Assembly: GCF_000282195.1 (NCBI RefSeq)
Contig: NZ_AKJT01000007.1
Location: 26,834 to 90,833 of the forward strand
Length of the DNA stretch: 64,000 bases
Direction: 5' to 3'
Source: Pseudomonas sp. GM18
Lineage (GTDB): Bacteria > Pseudomonadota > Gammaproteobacteria > Pseudomonadales > Pseudomonadaceae
The notes under the pieces are model-generated. The model ran no database searches, was not told the origin of the DNA, and worked only from the letters and a program-made list of their open reading frames with translations. Made by a program: the position numbers and the translations under genes. Below are positions 44,317 to 53,520 of the stretch, one piece after another. Each line of letters opens with the position of its first letter. Within the stretch, counting starts at the first letter, position 1.

Positions 44317-45294
44317 ATGTCGAAGCCCACCCGAAATACTCCAGCGAAACTCCGTCGTCCACTGCTGACCGGCCTGGTTGTTGCCTTGGCTACCCTGTCC
44401 TTTGCCCTGCCATCCCAGGCCCGGGAAACGCTGCGGATCGGCTACCAGAAATCATCGACCCTGATCACCCTGTTGAAGGCTCAAGGCACTCTGGATAAAA
44501 CCCTCGCGCAACAGAACATTGATGTCAGCTGGCATGAGTTTCCCAGTGGCCTGCCACTGCTGGAAGCACTGAACGTCGGCAACGTCGACATCAGTGCCGA
44601 CGTTGCGGACACCGTGCCGATTTTCGCCCAGGCCGCGCAGGCTAAATTGACCTACTTCGCCCAGGAAGCGCCTTCACCTTCAGCCCAGGCGATCGTCGTG
44701 CACAAGGACTCGTCTCTGCAGCAATTGTCGGATCTGAAAGGCAAGAAAGTAGCGGTGACCAAAGCGGCCGGCTCCCACTATTTGTTGATCGCAGCCCTGA
44801 ACAAGGCTGGCCTGCAGTTCTCTGACATACAACCGGCCTACCTGTCGCCTGCCGACGGTCGCGCCGCCTTCGAGAACAACAAAGTCGACGCCTGGGTCAC
44901 CTGGGAACCCTTCCTCACCAGCGCGCAACGGCAATTGCCGACCCGCACCCTTGCGGACGGAGATGGATTGGCCAGTTACAAACGCTACTACCTGACCAGC
45001 ACCAGCTACGCCAAAACGCACCCGCAAGTACTCAAGGTGGTTTACGACCAACTGTACAAAACCGGTAGCTGGATCAAAACCAACCCCCGTGACGCTGCTC
45101 AAGTACTCAGCCCATTGTGGGGCAACCTCGGAGTGGAAACCGTCGAGAGCGCCAATACCCATCGCAGCTATCAGGTGCAACCGGTAAAAATCGATCAGTT
45201 GGGTGAACAGCAGAAAATCGCCGATGCGTTCTTTGCCGCCGGCCTGTTGCCCAAAACGGTGGATGCGAAGGATGTCGGGATTTGGCGACCGTGA
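44317..45294 (+). CDS. sulfonate-type ABC transporter substrate-binding protein (SsuA-like)
   Basis: 325 residues with a Sec signal (LTGLVVALATLSFALPSQA). It is the closest of the four to classical SsuA (IGYQKSSTLITLLKAQGTLD, VSWHEFPSGLPLLEALNVGNVDISADVADTVPIFAQAA, DAWVTWEPFLTSAQ). It stands alone with its own promoter region and no permease or ATPase beside it. ATG 44317 is preceded by AGCGAG; an ATG at 44296 is possible. It is the last gene of the organosulfur region. Confidence 0.9.
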   Translation: MSKPTRNTPAKLRRPLLTGLVVALATLSFALPSQARETLRIGYQKSSTLITLLKAQGTLDKTLAQQNIDVSWHEFPSGLPLLEALNVGNVDISADVADTVPIFAQAAQAKLTYFAQEAPSPSAQAIVVHKDSSLQQLSDLKGKKVAVTKAAGSHYLLIAALNKAGLQFSDIQPAYLSPADGRAAFENNKVDAWVTWEPFLTSAQRQLPTRTLADGDGLASYKRYYLTSTSYAKTHPQVLKVVYDQLYKTGSWIKTNPRDAAQVLSPLWGNLGVETVESANTHRSYQVQPVKIDQLGEQQKIADAFFAAGLLPKTVDAKDVGIWRP

Positions 45295-45549
45295 GGCGTG
45301 GATGATATCGATGCTTCGCATTCAATGAGAGTGCGGCCCAATGCCGGGCTTTTTCAAAAATGCCGCTTGCCTGCTACTGGGCATCTTCACCTGCGCCAGT
45401 CATGGATAAGGGCGTAGAGAACCCTACAAAAGCTCAGCGGCTGATAGGTCGAAGAACTGCAAGCGAAGGCCGTCAGATTTTACTGACGGCCAACTCTGCG
45501 GATCGCTCAGTGCAAAGCCTTGAAACCTCAACGCCACAAGACTCAAAAT
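45295..45549. other. intergenic region with a 9-bp perfect stem
   Basis: 255 bp without a supported gene. GGCCGTCAG (45468-45476) and CTGACGGCC (45483-45491) form a perfect stem with a 6-base loop, but no T-run follows on either strand, so a terminator is not supported. A weak GCCC/GGGC stem followed by TTTTT lies near 45336-45356 and may end the binding protein transcript. Confidence 0.45.
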
Positions 45550-46530
45550 TCACTGTCGGTTCACGTTGAATCGTTGTCGATATTCACCAGGCGTCAGCCC
45601 CGTAATCCTGATAAAGATCTTTCGGAACGCACCGGTGTCGCTGTAACCGACATCCCACGCAATAGACTCCACATTCAAATTGCTGAATTGCAGCATTTCA
45701 CGTGCCCGCCCAACGCGCAGTCTCTGACAATAATCGATAGCCGTAAAACCCGTTGCCTTTCGAAAGCGCCGAAGGAAGGTTCTTTCTTCCAGCCCTGAAC
45801 GCGCTACGAGCGAAGCAAGCGCTGCATCCTTCGCTCCACTTGCTTGCAGCCAGTGTTGAGTTTTGAGCACAGCGGCATCGCCATGGGTCAGGTTCGGGGA
45901 AAACGCGCTGTAGTAGCGTTGTTCTCGCCCAGGAGGATCCACCAATAAATAGCGCGCGGTTTGCGCCATGATCACAGGCCCGAGAAAACGGTCGACCAAC
46001 TTCAAGCCAAGATCAATCCACGCCATCAACCCACCCGCGCTGATGATATCGCCGTCGTCGATGACCAATCTGTCTGTATCGAGATGCACATCGGGAAACC
46101 GTTGCCGAAACAGATCGGCATGATCCCAATGCGTAGTGACCGACCGTCCGGATAAAAGACCCGTTTCAGCCAACAGGAATGCGCCTCCACAGACGGAACA
46201 CAACGTTGTCCCTGCACGATGATGGCTGAGTAGCCACTCAACGAAGGGCGCGGCCTCCTGTGTCGATATCTGCTCACCAAGTCGAGGTGGCATCAGCAGC
46301 ACGGTAGGCGTTCCACCCCCCTCCTCGCTTTCCTCATCGACACTGACAGGCGTCCCGTTCGCTTCTTCAATTTGCCACTGGCTCACCCGCAGGAACGCTG
46401 AGGATTTGTTGTGATGCTTCACGGCAAAGCGATCGGCAACCTTGAAGAGATCGATCAAACCGTAGATGGCGGCGAGCTGTACGCCGGGAAATCGGACGAT
46501 GCCGATCTCAATGCTGGAAGGTAATGTCAT
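45550..46530 (-). CDS. AraC family regulator with DJ-1/PfpI-like N-terminal domain
   Basis: 326 residues. The N-terminal class I glutamine amidotransferase-like domain (IGIVRFPGVQLAAIYGLIDLF, CSVCGGAFLLAETGLLSGRSVTTHW) is of the GlxA-like sensing type. The C-terminal part has two AraC helix-turn-helix motifs (LASLVARSGLEERTFLRRFRKATG, ESIAWDVGYSDTGAFRKIF). Effector unknown. It is divergent from the DUF1326/DUF2182 pair, with a 21-bp-spaced direct repeat between them, so it probably controls that pair. Confidence 0.9.
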   Translation of the reverse strand: MTLPSSIEIGIVRFPGVQLAAIYGLIDLFKVADRFAVKHHNKSSAFLRVSQWQIEEANGTPVSVDEESEEGGGTPTVLLMPPRLGEQISTQEAAPFVEWLLSHHRAGTTLCSVCGGAFLLAETGLLSGRSVTTHWDHADLFRQRFPDVHLDTDRLVIDDGDIISAGGLMAWIDLGLKLVDRFLGPVIMAQTARYLLVDPPGREQRYYSAFSPNLTHGDAAVLKTQHWLQASGAKDAALASLVARSGLEERTFLRRFRKATGFTAIDYCQRLRVGRAREMLQFSNLNVESIAWDVGYSDTGAFRKIFIRITGLTPGEYRQRFNVNRQ

Positions 46531-46531
46531 T

Positions 46532-46561
46532 TGTCGATATTAACCCTATCTATGTCGAAAT
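46532..46561. promoter_or_regulatory. direct repeat with 21-bp period, candidate AraC-type operator
   Basis: TGTCGATAT (46532-46540) and TGTCGAAAT (46553-46561) are direct repeats two helical turns apart in the gap between the AraC-type gene and the DUF1326 gene. This is the usual layout for AraC-family half-sites. Confidence 0.5.
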
Positions 46562-46633
46562 CGCCACGGGACACCTTCAGCTCTCCAGCCCATGATCCTC
46601 AAAAGATTTACCGACCAATAAAAGGGCTGGCAG

Positions 46634-47302
46634 ATGGCAAATCAAGTAGCTGCAATTGAAACTCCGCAGTGGCGAATCTCAGGTGAGTGGCTAGATGTCT
46701 GTTCGTGCAATTCGCCGTGCCCCTGCACATTCGCTCAGCCTCCTACAGGCAATCACTGCGAGGTGCTTTGGGCGTACCGAATCAATGAAGGTCACTATGG
46801 CCCGACTCCCATGGCAGGTCTGAAGGTTGTCCTGCTTGCCAACTTCACCGGCAATCTCTGGGATGGCGCCTGGCTGGATGCAGGGGTTTTCCTCGACGCA
46901 GACGCCGATGACGCACAAAGAGCGGCTTTGGCAGCGATTTTCACCGGGGCGGCCGGAGGCTGGATGACGCAGTTTGTGCCCACACATGTACGTGAACTCA
47001 GAGGCGTCGAGTTTGCGAAAATCTCCGTCGATATCGAGAGCACACTTGAGCGCTGGCGGGTGACGGTCGATGACAAGGTCGAAGCGAGCGGCCAGGCCTT
47101 GAAGGGGCCGACCTCTGACCCGACGAAGCTGCTGCAGAGCTTCAACCCTCCCGGCAGCGAAGTCGGCCCGACCGACGCACCTGTTACCTGGGGCAAGAGC
47201 GTTGCCGGACGCTGGAAAGCATTCGGGTTTGATCAAAACATTCCGGCCGGCCAAGCGAGCAAGCACATTCCTTTCGACTGGCATGGGCCGGACGCACCAT
47301 GA
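46634..47302 (+). CDS. DUF1326 family protein with N-terminal Cys motif
   Basis: 222 residues with no signal peptide. The N-terminus carries the invariant Cys-rich motif C23-x-C25-x3-C29-x-C31 with C42, in the segment CSCNSPCPCTFAQPPTGNHC, suggestive of metal binding. The rest is a DUF1326 domain of unknown function (GAWLDAGVFLDADADDAQRAAL, GKSVAGRWKAFGFDQN). It overlaps the next gene by 4 bp. DUF1326 and DUF2182 genes regularly occur together, so the two probably act as one system. No function is claimed. Confidence 0.85.
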   Translation: MANQVAAIETPQWRISGEWLDVCSCNSPCPCTFAQPPTGNHCEVLWAYRINEGHYGPTPMAGLKVVLLANFTGNLWDGAWLDAGVFLDADADDAQRAALAAIFTGAAGGWMTQFVPTHVRELRGVEFAKISVDIESTLERWRVTVDDKVEASGQALKGPTSDPTKLLQSFNPPGSEVGPTDAPVTWGKSVAGRWKAFGFDQNIPAGQASKHIPFDWHGPDAP

Positions 47303-48132
47303 TGAAAACCGTCATATCCACTTCGCGAGCGGCGGCTTCAGCCCTCGGGCGAGGTCAACAAGGGCTGGGATGGACGATAGTTGTCGTTGCGCTCAGCCTG
47401 GCAACCTGGTTCGAGATGCTGGTGGTCATGGGCGACATGGACGAGGGGCCAGGAACGCCACTGCACGACTTGCCAACTTACCTTACTGGCTGGATTGTCA
47501 TGCTGACAGCAATGATGCTGCCGTCAGAACTCAACTACATTACGGCCTTCGCGGGCATGCTGAAGTCCCGGGGAAGCAAACCCATCACACAAGCGCAGCG
47601 CATGACCTGCTTCATCGCTGGCTATGGTGTCGCTTGGGTGGGCTACGGCCTGGCCGCCTATCTCCTGGACTCCGCCATCCGGTCATTCGGCCTGGAATTC
47701 CTTGCGTGGAACCGTATGGGCCCCTACTGGGCAGGGGCTGTACTTATCGTTGCCGGCGCCTTCCAGGTCTCATCCCTGAAAAATGTGTGTCTGACGGGAT
47801 GCCGATCGCCGTTCTCGTTTTTCGCTCGCTATTGGCGAGGCGGCAATGTCGGCGCCGTTCTGATGGGCGCGCGGCACGGCATGGTTTGCGTCGGCTGCTG
47901 CTGGGCGCTGATGGCGGTCATGTTCGCCGTCGGCGTCATGAGCCCCGCCTGGATGGCGCTGCTGACGCTGTTGATGTTCGCTGAGAAGGTACTGCCCAAT
48001 GGCCAGAAGCTGGCGACTCCGATCGCAGTGTTCCTGGTGGTGACAGGAATGTGGATCGCGATATCACCGGACACACTGCCGCTTCTTAAAAATCCTTTGC
48101 TTCCCTCCATGAGCGTGTCCCATGTGCATTGA
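47299..48132 (+). CDS. DUF2182 family integral membrane protein
   Basis: 277 residues with six or more membrane segments (for example WTIVVVALSLATWFEMLVVM, WIVMLTAMMLPSELNY, FIAGYGVAWVGYGLAAYLL). Conserved Cys residues lie in KNVCLTGCRSP and MVCVGCCWALM, and a GARHGM motif sits between them. The family is described as a predicted metal-binding membrane protein; transport or enzymatic role is unknown. The Cys content on both partners suggests a shared metal or thiol chemistry. Translation is coupled to the DUF1326 gene (ATGA). Confidence 0.85.
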   Translation: MMKTVISTSRAAASALGRGQQGLGWTIVVVALSLATWFEMLVVMGDMDEGPGTPLHDLPTYLTGWIVMLTAMMLPSELNYITAFAGMLKSRGSKPITQAQRMTCFIAGYGVAWVGYGLAAYLLDSAIRSFGLEFLAWNRMGPYWAGAVLIVAGAFQVSSLKNVCLTGCRSPFSFFARYWRGGNVGAVLMGARHGMVCVGCCWALMAVMFAVGVMSPAWMALLTLLMFAEKVLPNGQKLATPIAVFLVVTGMWIAISPDTLPLLKNPLLPSMSVSHVH

Positions 48133-48185
48133 CTTGTCAGCAATGACGCCGGCAAGTCACTGGCCACTGCAAGCAAAACGTCGCC

Positions 48186-48827
48186 TCAACTATCGAATGG
48201 AGCGTTATCGATCAGGTCGCACACGTTCGGGCAATCGAAACCATGGATGTGGCGACGCCCGACATCCCCCAGGCCGGTGCCAATCGCCGTGTGAGGCTTC
48301 TTGCGAGCGACTTCGGCGACTGCAGCAGTGAATGCCGCTTTCATCCCGACACGGGGGTACAGCGCAAGAGTGTCGTCAATCAGTGATGGTGTGATCTCTT
48401 CAATGAAGAGGCCCATCACATCGACATGCGCGCCCATGTAAACAAGTGCAATTTCCGACTGCTTGCGATCAGCAATACCTGCACTGGAATGAAGGGCAAT
48501 GGCGTCCCAGACGAGCTCGGCTTTCGACTCCGAATAGCCGTTCGCCAGCAGAAAGCGGCTGGCAGCATCGGCCCCGTCGACTTCAAAGCGCTGGTCGGCA
48601 GCAAACTCATTCGTCAGTCCCAAATCATGCAATAGCGCAGCGAGGTAAACCGCCTCGCGGTCATATTTCAGGCCGCGCTTCTGTCCGAGGAACTCGGCAA
48701 ACCACCATGTCCGGTGTACATGGTGCAACAGCGCCGGTGGGTGGACGCGCTCGACGAGAGTGGAGGCCTTGCGGGCAAGTTCAGAGTCGGGGGCACTGAA
48801 GCCGCCAATGATGATAGGAGTGTTCAT
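48186..48827 (-). CDS. HD domain-containing protein
   Basis: 213 residues. The metal-binding HD signature is H38 (HHVHRT) and H67-D68 (ALLHDLGL), with further His and Asp in AIALHSS and MGAHVDVMG. The protein resembles the cyanamide hydratase/HD phosphohydrolase-like group, but the substrate cannot be assigned. It is divergent from a GlxA-type regulator gene across a 121-bp gap that contains an inverted repeat, so it may be controlled by that regulator. Confidence 0.8.
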   Translation of the reverse strand: MNTPIIIGGFSAPDSELARKASTLVERVHPPALLHHVHRTWWFAEFLGQKRGLKYDREAVYLAALLHDLGLTNEFAADQRFEVDGADAASRFLLANGYSESKAELVWDAIALHSSAGIADRKQSEIALVYMGAHVDVMGLFIEEITPSLIDDTLALYPRVGMKAAFTAAVAEVARKKPHTAIGTGLGDVGRRHIHGFDCPNVCDLIDNAPFDS

Positions 48828-48882
48828 GGTTGTTTTCCTGTGAATGACGTTGGTTCGAAATTCAGTTTAAACATCGCCATCC

Positions 48883-48915
48883 GGCACAATTGACTATTTG
48901 CGGATGATTTGTGCC
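48883..48915. promoter_or_regulatory. inverted repeat between the HD gene and the GlxA-type regulator
   Basis: GGCACAA (48883-48889) and TTGTGCC (48909-48915) form a perfect 7-bp inverted repeat, 19 bp apart, in the divergent interval. Candidate operator for one or both genes. Confidence 0.3.
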
Positions 48916-48948
48916 AACCTGTGCATCACATTCCAGTGAGAAATAGCT

Positions 48949-49971
48949 TTGAGCAGAACAACGAGAGCAAAACCTCCGCTTTCAGGCCGGGGGCCGAAGC
49001 GCGTGGTGATTTTGGGACTGCCCCCCGTGGATTCTCTCGACGTCACCGGGCCGGCAGAAGTATTCGCCTTTGCGAATAAGTTGCACCGCAGTGACGACAA
49101 GCCCTACATCCTCGAATTGGTGGGGATAAGCGCCGACTTACGCGTGGAAAGCTGCACCGGCATTGCGCTTATGGCGCACAAGACACTCCAGCAAGAGCGT
49201 GATGAAAGTACAGCGATCGATACCTTGATCGTCGTTTCAGGCTGGGAAGCGCAGGATCGGCTGGACGAAGCCGCCATCGACTGGATCAGGACAAGATCCG
49301 AAAATATCCGGCGAGTGTGTTCCATCTGCGTTGGGGCATTTGCCCTGGCCAAGGCGGGGCTTTTGAATGGTCGACGGGCAACGACTCATTGGCGTATGAC
49401 ACGCAGCCTGGCCGAGCGCTATCCCCTTGTGCAGGTCGATCCGAATCCAATCTGGGTCAAAGACGGCAATGTGTACACCTCAGCCGGTGTCTCGGCCGGG
49501 ATTGATCTGGCGCTTGCGTTGGTCAGTGAAGACTTGGGCGATTGCTTTGCCATGGAAGTGGCAAAAAACCTCGTTTTGTTTCTACGGCGCCCTGGAGGGC
49601 AGGCACAATTCAGTGTCGCCCTTCAATCGCAGCATGTGTCTGGCTCGACTCTGGATGAGTTATGTGTCTGGATCAATGAGCATCTGACTTCGGAACTCAC
49701 CGTTGAGATCCTGGCAGACCGGCTGTCCACAAGTGTCAGAACGTTGATACGTCTGTTCCAGCGAGAACTGCAGACCACACCTGCAAAATACGTCGAAAAT
49801 GTCCGGCTGGAGGCCGCCTGTCGATCGATAGAGCTAGGGGTTCGATCGATGGAAGAAGTCGCACGTCGCAGTGGATACCAAAGTGTGGACGTATTGAGGA
49901 AAGCATTCATACGACGTCTTGGTGTGAGTCCGAAAGAGTATGTACACCGCTTTTCTCCAATCAGCGATTAA
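48949..49971 (+). CDS. GlxA family AraC-type regulator, copy 1
   Basis: 340 residues: a DJ-1/PfpI-like sensing domain (KRVVILGLPPVDSLDVTGPAEVFAFAN, RVCSICVGAFALAKAGLL) and a C-terminal AraC DNA-binding domain (TVEILADRLSTSVRTLIRLFQRELQTTPAKYVENVRLEAA). The start appears to be TTG 48949, the first in-frame start before the conserved region. It is a close paralogue of the regulator at 55.8 kb. The next gene on the same strand is an NmrA-like oxidoreductase, as the second copy also has an NmrA-like neighbour. Confidence 0.9.
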   Translation: MSRTTRAKPPLSGRGPKRVVILGLPPVDSLDVTGPAEVFAFANKLHRSDDKPYILELVGISADLRVESCTGIALMAHKTLQQERDESTAIDTLIVVSGWEAQDRLDEAAIDWIRTRSENIRRVCSICVGAFALAKAGLLNGRRATTHWRMTRSLAERYPLVQVDPNPIWVKDGNVYTSAGVSAGIDLALALVSEDLGDCFAMEVAKNLVLFLRRPGGQAQFSVALQSQHVSGSTLDELCVWINEHLTSELTVEILADRLSTSVRTLIRLFQRELQTTPAKYVENVRLEAACRSIELGVRSMEEVARRSGYQSVDVLRKAFIRRLGVSPKEYVHRFSPISD

Positions 49972-50139
49972 TAAGAGATGCCGTGGCACTAATCACCGGT
50001 AAATTGTCAATTATTTCAGATAACAGCATTTAAACTGTGTGACAACTGACACATCGCAACCGTAGACGGACATACAACAGGTCAGGCGACAGTGCAGTGT
50101 GACGCGCAACGGGCGCGCCATCACTACGGAGTTTTCATC

Positions 50140-51021
50140 ATGCAAGGACGCAAGTATCTCGTCACAGGTGCCACGGGCAAAACAGGAACCTGTGCCATTC
50201 GCCATCTTCTGAATAAGGGGCACGCAGTGCGTGCTTTCATCCAACAGCAAGATGAGCGCAGTGAAATACTGGAGGACGATGGCGCTGAGATCTTTGTGGG
50301 CGACCTTCTGGACAAGGACGACGTCAGTCGTGCGATGAAAGGCATTTCGGGCGCCTACCTGTATTACCCGGTACGTCCGGACTACGTCCAGGTAGCGGCG
50401 TATTTTGCAGATGCTGCTAAAAGAGCAAGCCTCGAAGTTGTCGTCGAGATGTCGCAGATTTCAGTTCGCGAAAACTCGTTGAGCCATGCTGCGCGCAACC
50501 ACTGGGTCGCAGAGCGTTTATTTGACTGGTCGAATGTCCCGACTGTCCACTTACGCCCGACGTTCTTTTCTGAATCGCTGACGTTCCCATGGGTGTTGGA
50601 TCAGATCGTCAAAGAGAACAAAATCACCCTGCCCTATGGATCGGGAAGACATGCGCCAATCGCTGCAGAAGATCAGGCGCGTCTGATTGCGACGCTTCTC
50701 ACGCAACCTTCTGATCATATCGGGAAAACCTACTCACTCCACGGCCCTGAAGAACTCGGCCACGCGCAAATTGCTGAAGAAATCAGCAGCGTTGTAGGTC
50801 GCACCATCACCTATTCACCCTCGACCATGATGGAGTATCGCAAACACTTGCAGACCTACAATCTGCCGGCATTTTTGATCCAGCACTTCATGGCAGTGGC
50901 GATTGACTACCAAAACGGCATTTTCGAAGGCAAGGACGAGATTATCCGCGAGGTAACCGGAACGCCGCCTCAAACAGTCAGCGAATTCGTTCGAATGAAT
51001 AAGCAGGCATTCATGGCTTGA
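50140..51021 (+). CDS. NmrA-like NAD(P)-binding oxidoreductase, copy 1
   Basis: 293 residues of the atypical short-chain dehydrogenase (NmrA/NAD(P)H-binding) family. The cofactor motif is YLVTGATGKTGTCAIRHLL near the N-terminus, with HWVAERLFDWSNVPTVHLRPTFF and YSLHGPEELGHAQIAEEI later. The classical Tyr-x3-Lys pair is absent, as in NmrA-like proteins, so it may be a redox sensor or a quinone/azo-type reductase. It has the same length as, and many segments in common with, the protein at 54.7 kb. ACGGAG precedes ATG 50140 by 8 bases. Confidence 0.85.
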   Translation: MQGRKYLVTGATGKTGTCAIRHLLNKGHAVRAFIQQQDERSEILEDDGAEIFVGDLLDKDDVSRAMKGISGAYLYYPVRPDYVQVAAYFADAAKRASLEVVVEMSQISVRENSLSHAARNHWVAERLFDWSNVPTVHLRPTFFSESLTFPWVLDQIVKENKITLPYGSGRHAPIAAEDQARLIATLLTQPSDHIGKTYSLHGPEELGHAQIAEEISSVVGRTITYSPSTMMEYRKHLQTYNLPAFLIQHFMAVAIDYQNGIFEGKDEIIREVTGTPPQTVSEFVRMNKQAFMA

Positions 51022-51176
51022 TAGTGCTGATGTTTGCCGATGCCAGCTATGAGCAGCTTCGGGATCTGGCAAAAATCACCCAGAAACAGTCAATTTTTTC
51101 CGTTGAGGATTACTTAGGCTTACCTGCCCAGGGCTGCCGGTTTTTCCGCCATCCCCTTCCCCCAAGAAGAAACCAT

Positions 51177-52469
51177 ATGATTTCCGGATGGCTCTCAACT
51201 GCTCTCGCTCGCCGTAATATTCACTATGGCTGGGCCATGATCGCGGTCACCTTTTTTACCGCCCTGATCAGCGCCGCGTCGGTCGGCGCACCTGGTGTCT
51301 TCATCGTTCCGATGCAAATGGAGTTTGGCTGGAACACCGTAGAAATCTCATCAGCGCTGTCGATCCGTTTCGTGCTCTTCGGTCTGATGGCTCCTTTCTC
51401 CGCCGCGCTGATGAACAGATACGGCCTGCGCAATGTCACCCTCACGGCTCTGCTGGTCATCGTGGTCAGCCTCTTGCTGTCACTGGGCATGACTGAGATC
51501 TGGCAGCTTTTCATCCTGTGGGGCATAGCGGTCGGCATAGGTGCAGGTATGACTGCGCTGACCCTCAGTGCCACCATCGCATCGCGATGGTTCAGTGCTC
51601 GTCGAGGGCTTGTCGTCGGTGTTCTCACCGCCAGTACGGCAACAGGCCAGCTCATCTTCTTGCCAATCCTCGCGAACATCACCGATCACTCCGGATGGCG
51701 CTGGGCACTCGGTTTGATGTGCGTCATGCTGGTGATCGCTGCACTGGCGGTGCTGCTGGTGATGAGGGATCGTCCGAGTGATATGGGCTTGCGACCTTAC
51801 GGCGACGCTGGCACTGTCCCGATCCCTGCCGTTACTTCGAGTGGCGCATCGATCATCGCGGCCTCTCTGGATGCCCTCCGTGACGCGGCGAAAACCAGGA
51901 TTTTCTGGATTCTGTTCGGAACATTCTTTATCTGCGGCGCAACGACCAATGGCCTGGTTCAGGTTCATTTGATCCCGATGTGCGGCGATTTCGGTATTTC
52001 GCAAGTCAAAGCAGCGGGGCTGTTGGCGGCGATGGGTGTTTTTGACCTTATGGGAACAGTCGCGTCCGGCTGGCTCTCCGACCGCTTCGACAACCGTCGG
52101 CTGCTGTTCTGGTATTACGCCCTTCGTGGCCTGTCATTGATCGCACTCCCTTTTACTGACTTCTCGATCTACGGCCTTTCGTTATTCGCCGTGTTCTACG
52201 GACTCGACTGGATCGCAACCGTTCCTCCAACGGTGAGGCTTGCCGCTTCCCGCTTCGGTGCAGAGCGCGTGGGGCTGGTGTTCGGCTGGATCTTTGCCGG
52301 TCATCAAATTGGGGCCGCTGTCGCAGCCTTCGGGGCAGGATTGTCAAGGGTGGCACTGCTTAGCTATTTACCGGCGTTCTTTACCGGCGGCGTACTCTGC
52401 TTGATCGCGGCCTTGACCCTGTTGACGATCAGACAGCGGGATAAGAAACCAGTCGCCCAACACGCGTGA
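51177..52469 (+). CDS. MFS transporter
   Basis: 430 residues with about 12 membrane segments. N-terminal IHYGWAMIAVTFFTALISAASVGAPGVFIVPM and the loop between helices 2 and 3 (MNRYGLRNV) are typical of the monocarboxylate/oxalate-formate antiporter-like MFS branch, with ASGWLSDRFDNRR in the second half. The substrate is not known. ATG 51177 is chosen because the upstream in-frame extension of about 50 codons lacks membrane-protein character. About 155 bp separate it from the NmrA-like gene. Confidence 0.87.
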   Translation: MISGWLSTALARRNIHYGWAMIAVTFFTALISAASVGAPGVFIVPMQMEFGWNTVEISSALSIRFVLFGLMAPFSAALMNRYGLRNVTLTALLVIVVSLLLSLGMTEIWQLFILWGIAVGIGAGMTALTLSATIASRWFSARRGLVVGVLTASTATGQLIFLPILANITDHSGWRWALGLMCVMLVIAALAVLLVMRDRPSDMGLRPYGDAGTVPIPAVTSSGASIIAASLDALRDAAKTRIFWILFGTFFICGATTNGLVQVHLIPMCGDFGISQVKAAGLLAAMGVFDLMGTVASGWLSDRFDNRRLLFWYYALRGLSLIALPFTDFSIYGLSLFAVFYGLDWIATVPPTVRLAASRFGAERVGLVFGWIFAGHQIGAAVAAFGAGLSRVALLSYLPAFFTGGVLCLIAALTLLTIRQRDKKPVAQHA

Positions 52470-52627
52470 TGGATGTCGTCTGCAGCTACAAAGAGAAAGT
52501 GGCAGAAATCGTCTGGGTTATGTCACTTGCCCCCTCTTCAGGCGGCATAGACTGATGTTCGCTGACACCTTGCATGACTCGCAACGTCCAGCGTTTGTGA
52601 GTTCGTCGTTGAGCGCGGAGAAGCAAA

Positions 52628-53410
52628 ATGCATGTGAAGACCCGAGGTGCTCGGATTTATGTGAACGAGAGCGGAAGCGGCGAGCCTGCGCTCCTGTTTC
52701 TCCATTACTACGGCGGTTCGAGTCGGACGTGGGACGGAGTGATCCGTGACCTTGATAGCCAGTATCGGTCGATTGCCATGGATCACCGAGGCTGGGGCGA
52801 GTCGGATGCACCCGAGCAGGGTTACACCCTGGGTGATCTTGCAAACGACGTGCAGGACGTCATTGAAACCCTCAACCTCGATCGCTACGTGATTGTCGGC
52901 CACTCAATGAGCGGAAAGGTCGCGCAGCTATTTGCGTCCGGTCAGCCGTCAGGACTTCAGGGCCTGATCCTCGTATCACCGTCGCCTCCGTCACCAATGA
53001 ACTTTTCACCGGAACAACGGGCTGAAATGGCCAGGATCTACGACACCCGGGAATCGATCAGTTGGGCACTCGATAACGTACTCACCGCAAAAAGCCTGAC
53101 TCCGGAGCTTTACGAGCAGGTCATCGTCGACAGCCTTCGGGGCGCTCCGCAGGCCAAAGCTGCATGGCCACTGGGCGGTATGGTTGAGGACATTACCGCT
53201 GACGTCTTGTCCATCAACGTACCCGTTCTGGTGATCGCAGGCGAGCTCGATCAGGTCGATCCACCCGCTACGCTTCAAAGTGAATTATTGCCACGAATAG
53301 CCGGCGCACGAATGCAGGTGCTGCCCGGTACCGGACACTTGTCCCCCCTGGAAAATCCCAATGAGGTTGCGGCAGCTACTCATGAATTCATGCAGGAACT
53401 GCGGACATAG
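52628..53410 (+). CDS. alpha/beta hydrolase
   Basis: 260 residues. The nucleophile elbow is GHSMSG (Ser93), the oxyanion-region sequence is LFLHYYGGSSRTW, and the acid and His of the triad are in AGELDQVDPP and GTGHLSPLENP. It hydrolyses esters or related bonds; peroxidase-type relatives exist too. It begins a possible operon with the NTF2-like gene and the broken dehydrogenase gene. Substrate unknown. Confidence 0.87.
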   Translation: MHVKTRGARIYVNESGSGEPALLFLHYYGGSSRTWDGVIRDLDSQYRSIAMDHRGWGESDAPEQGYTLGDLANDVQDVIETLNLDRYVIVGHSMSGKVAQLFASGQPSGLQGLILVSPSPPSPMNFSPEQRAEMARIYDTRESISWALDNVLTAKSLTPELYEQVIVDSLRGAPQAKAAWPLGGMVEDITADVLSINVPVLVIAGELDQVDPPATLQSELLPRIAGARMQVLPGTGHLSPLENPNEVAAATHEFMQELRT

Positions 53411-53520
53411 CGCCAGGCACGATAAAGAGCGTTTACCTCATTGGGAGAAAGACGGAATGGGCGAATCGAGCATTCGCTTTGTGCGATGTCAGTGCTGGTT
53501 GTTCTGTTTAGGAGGTAATG

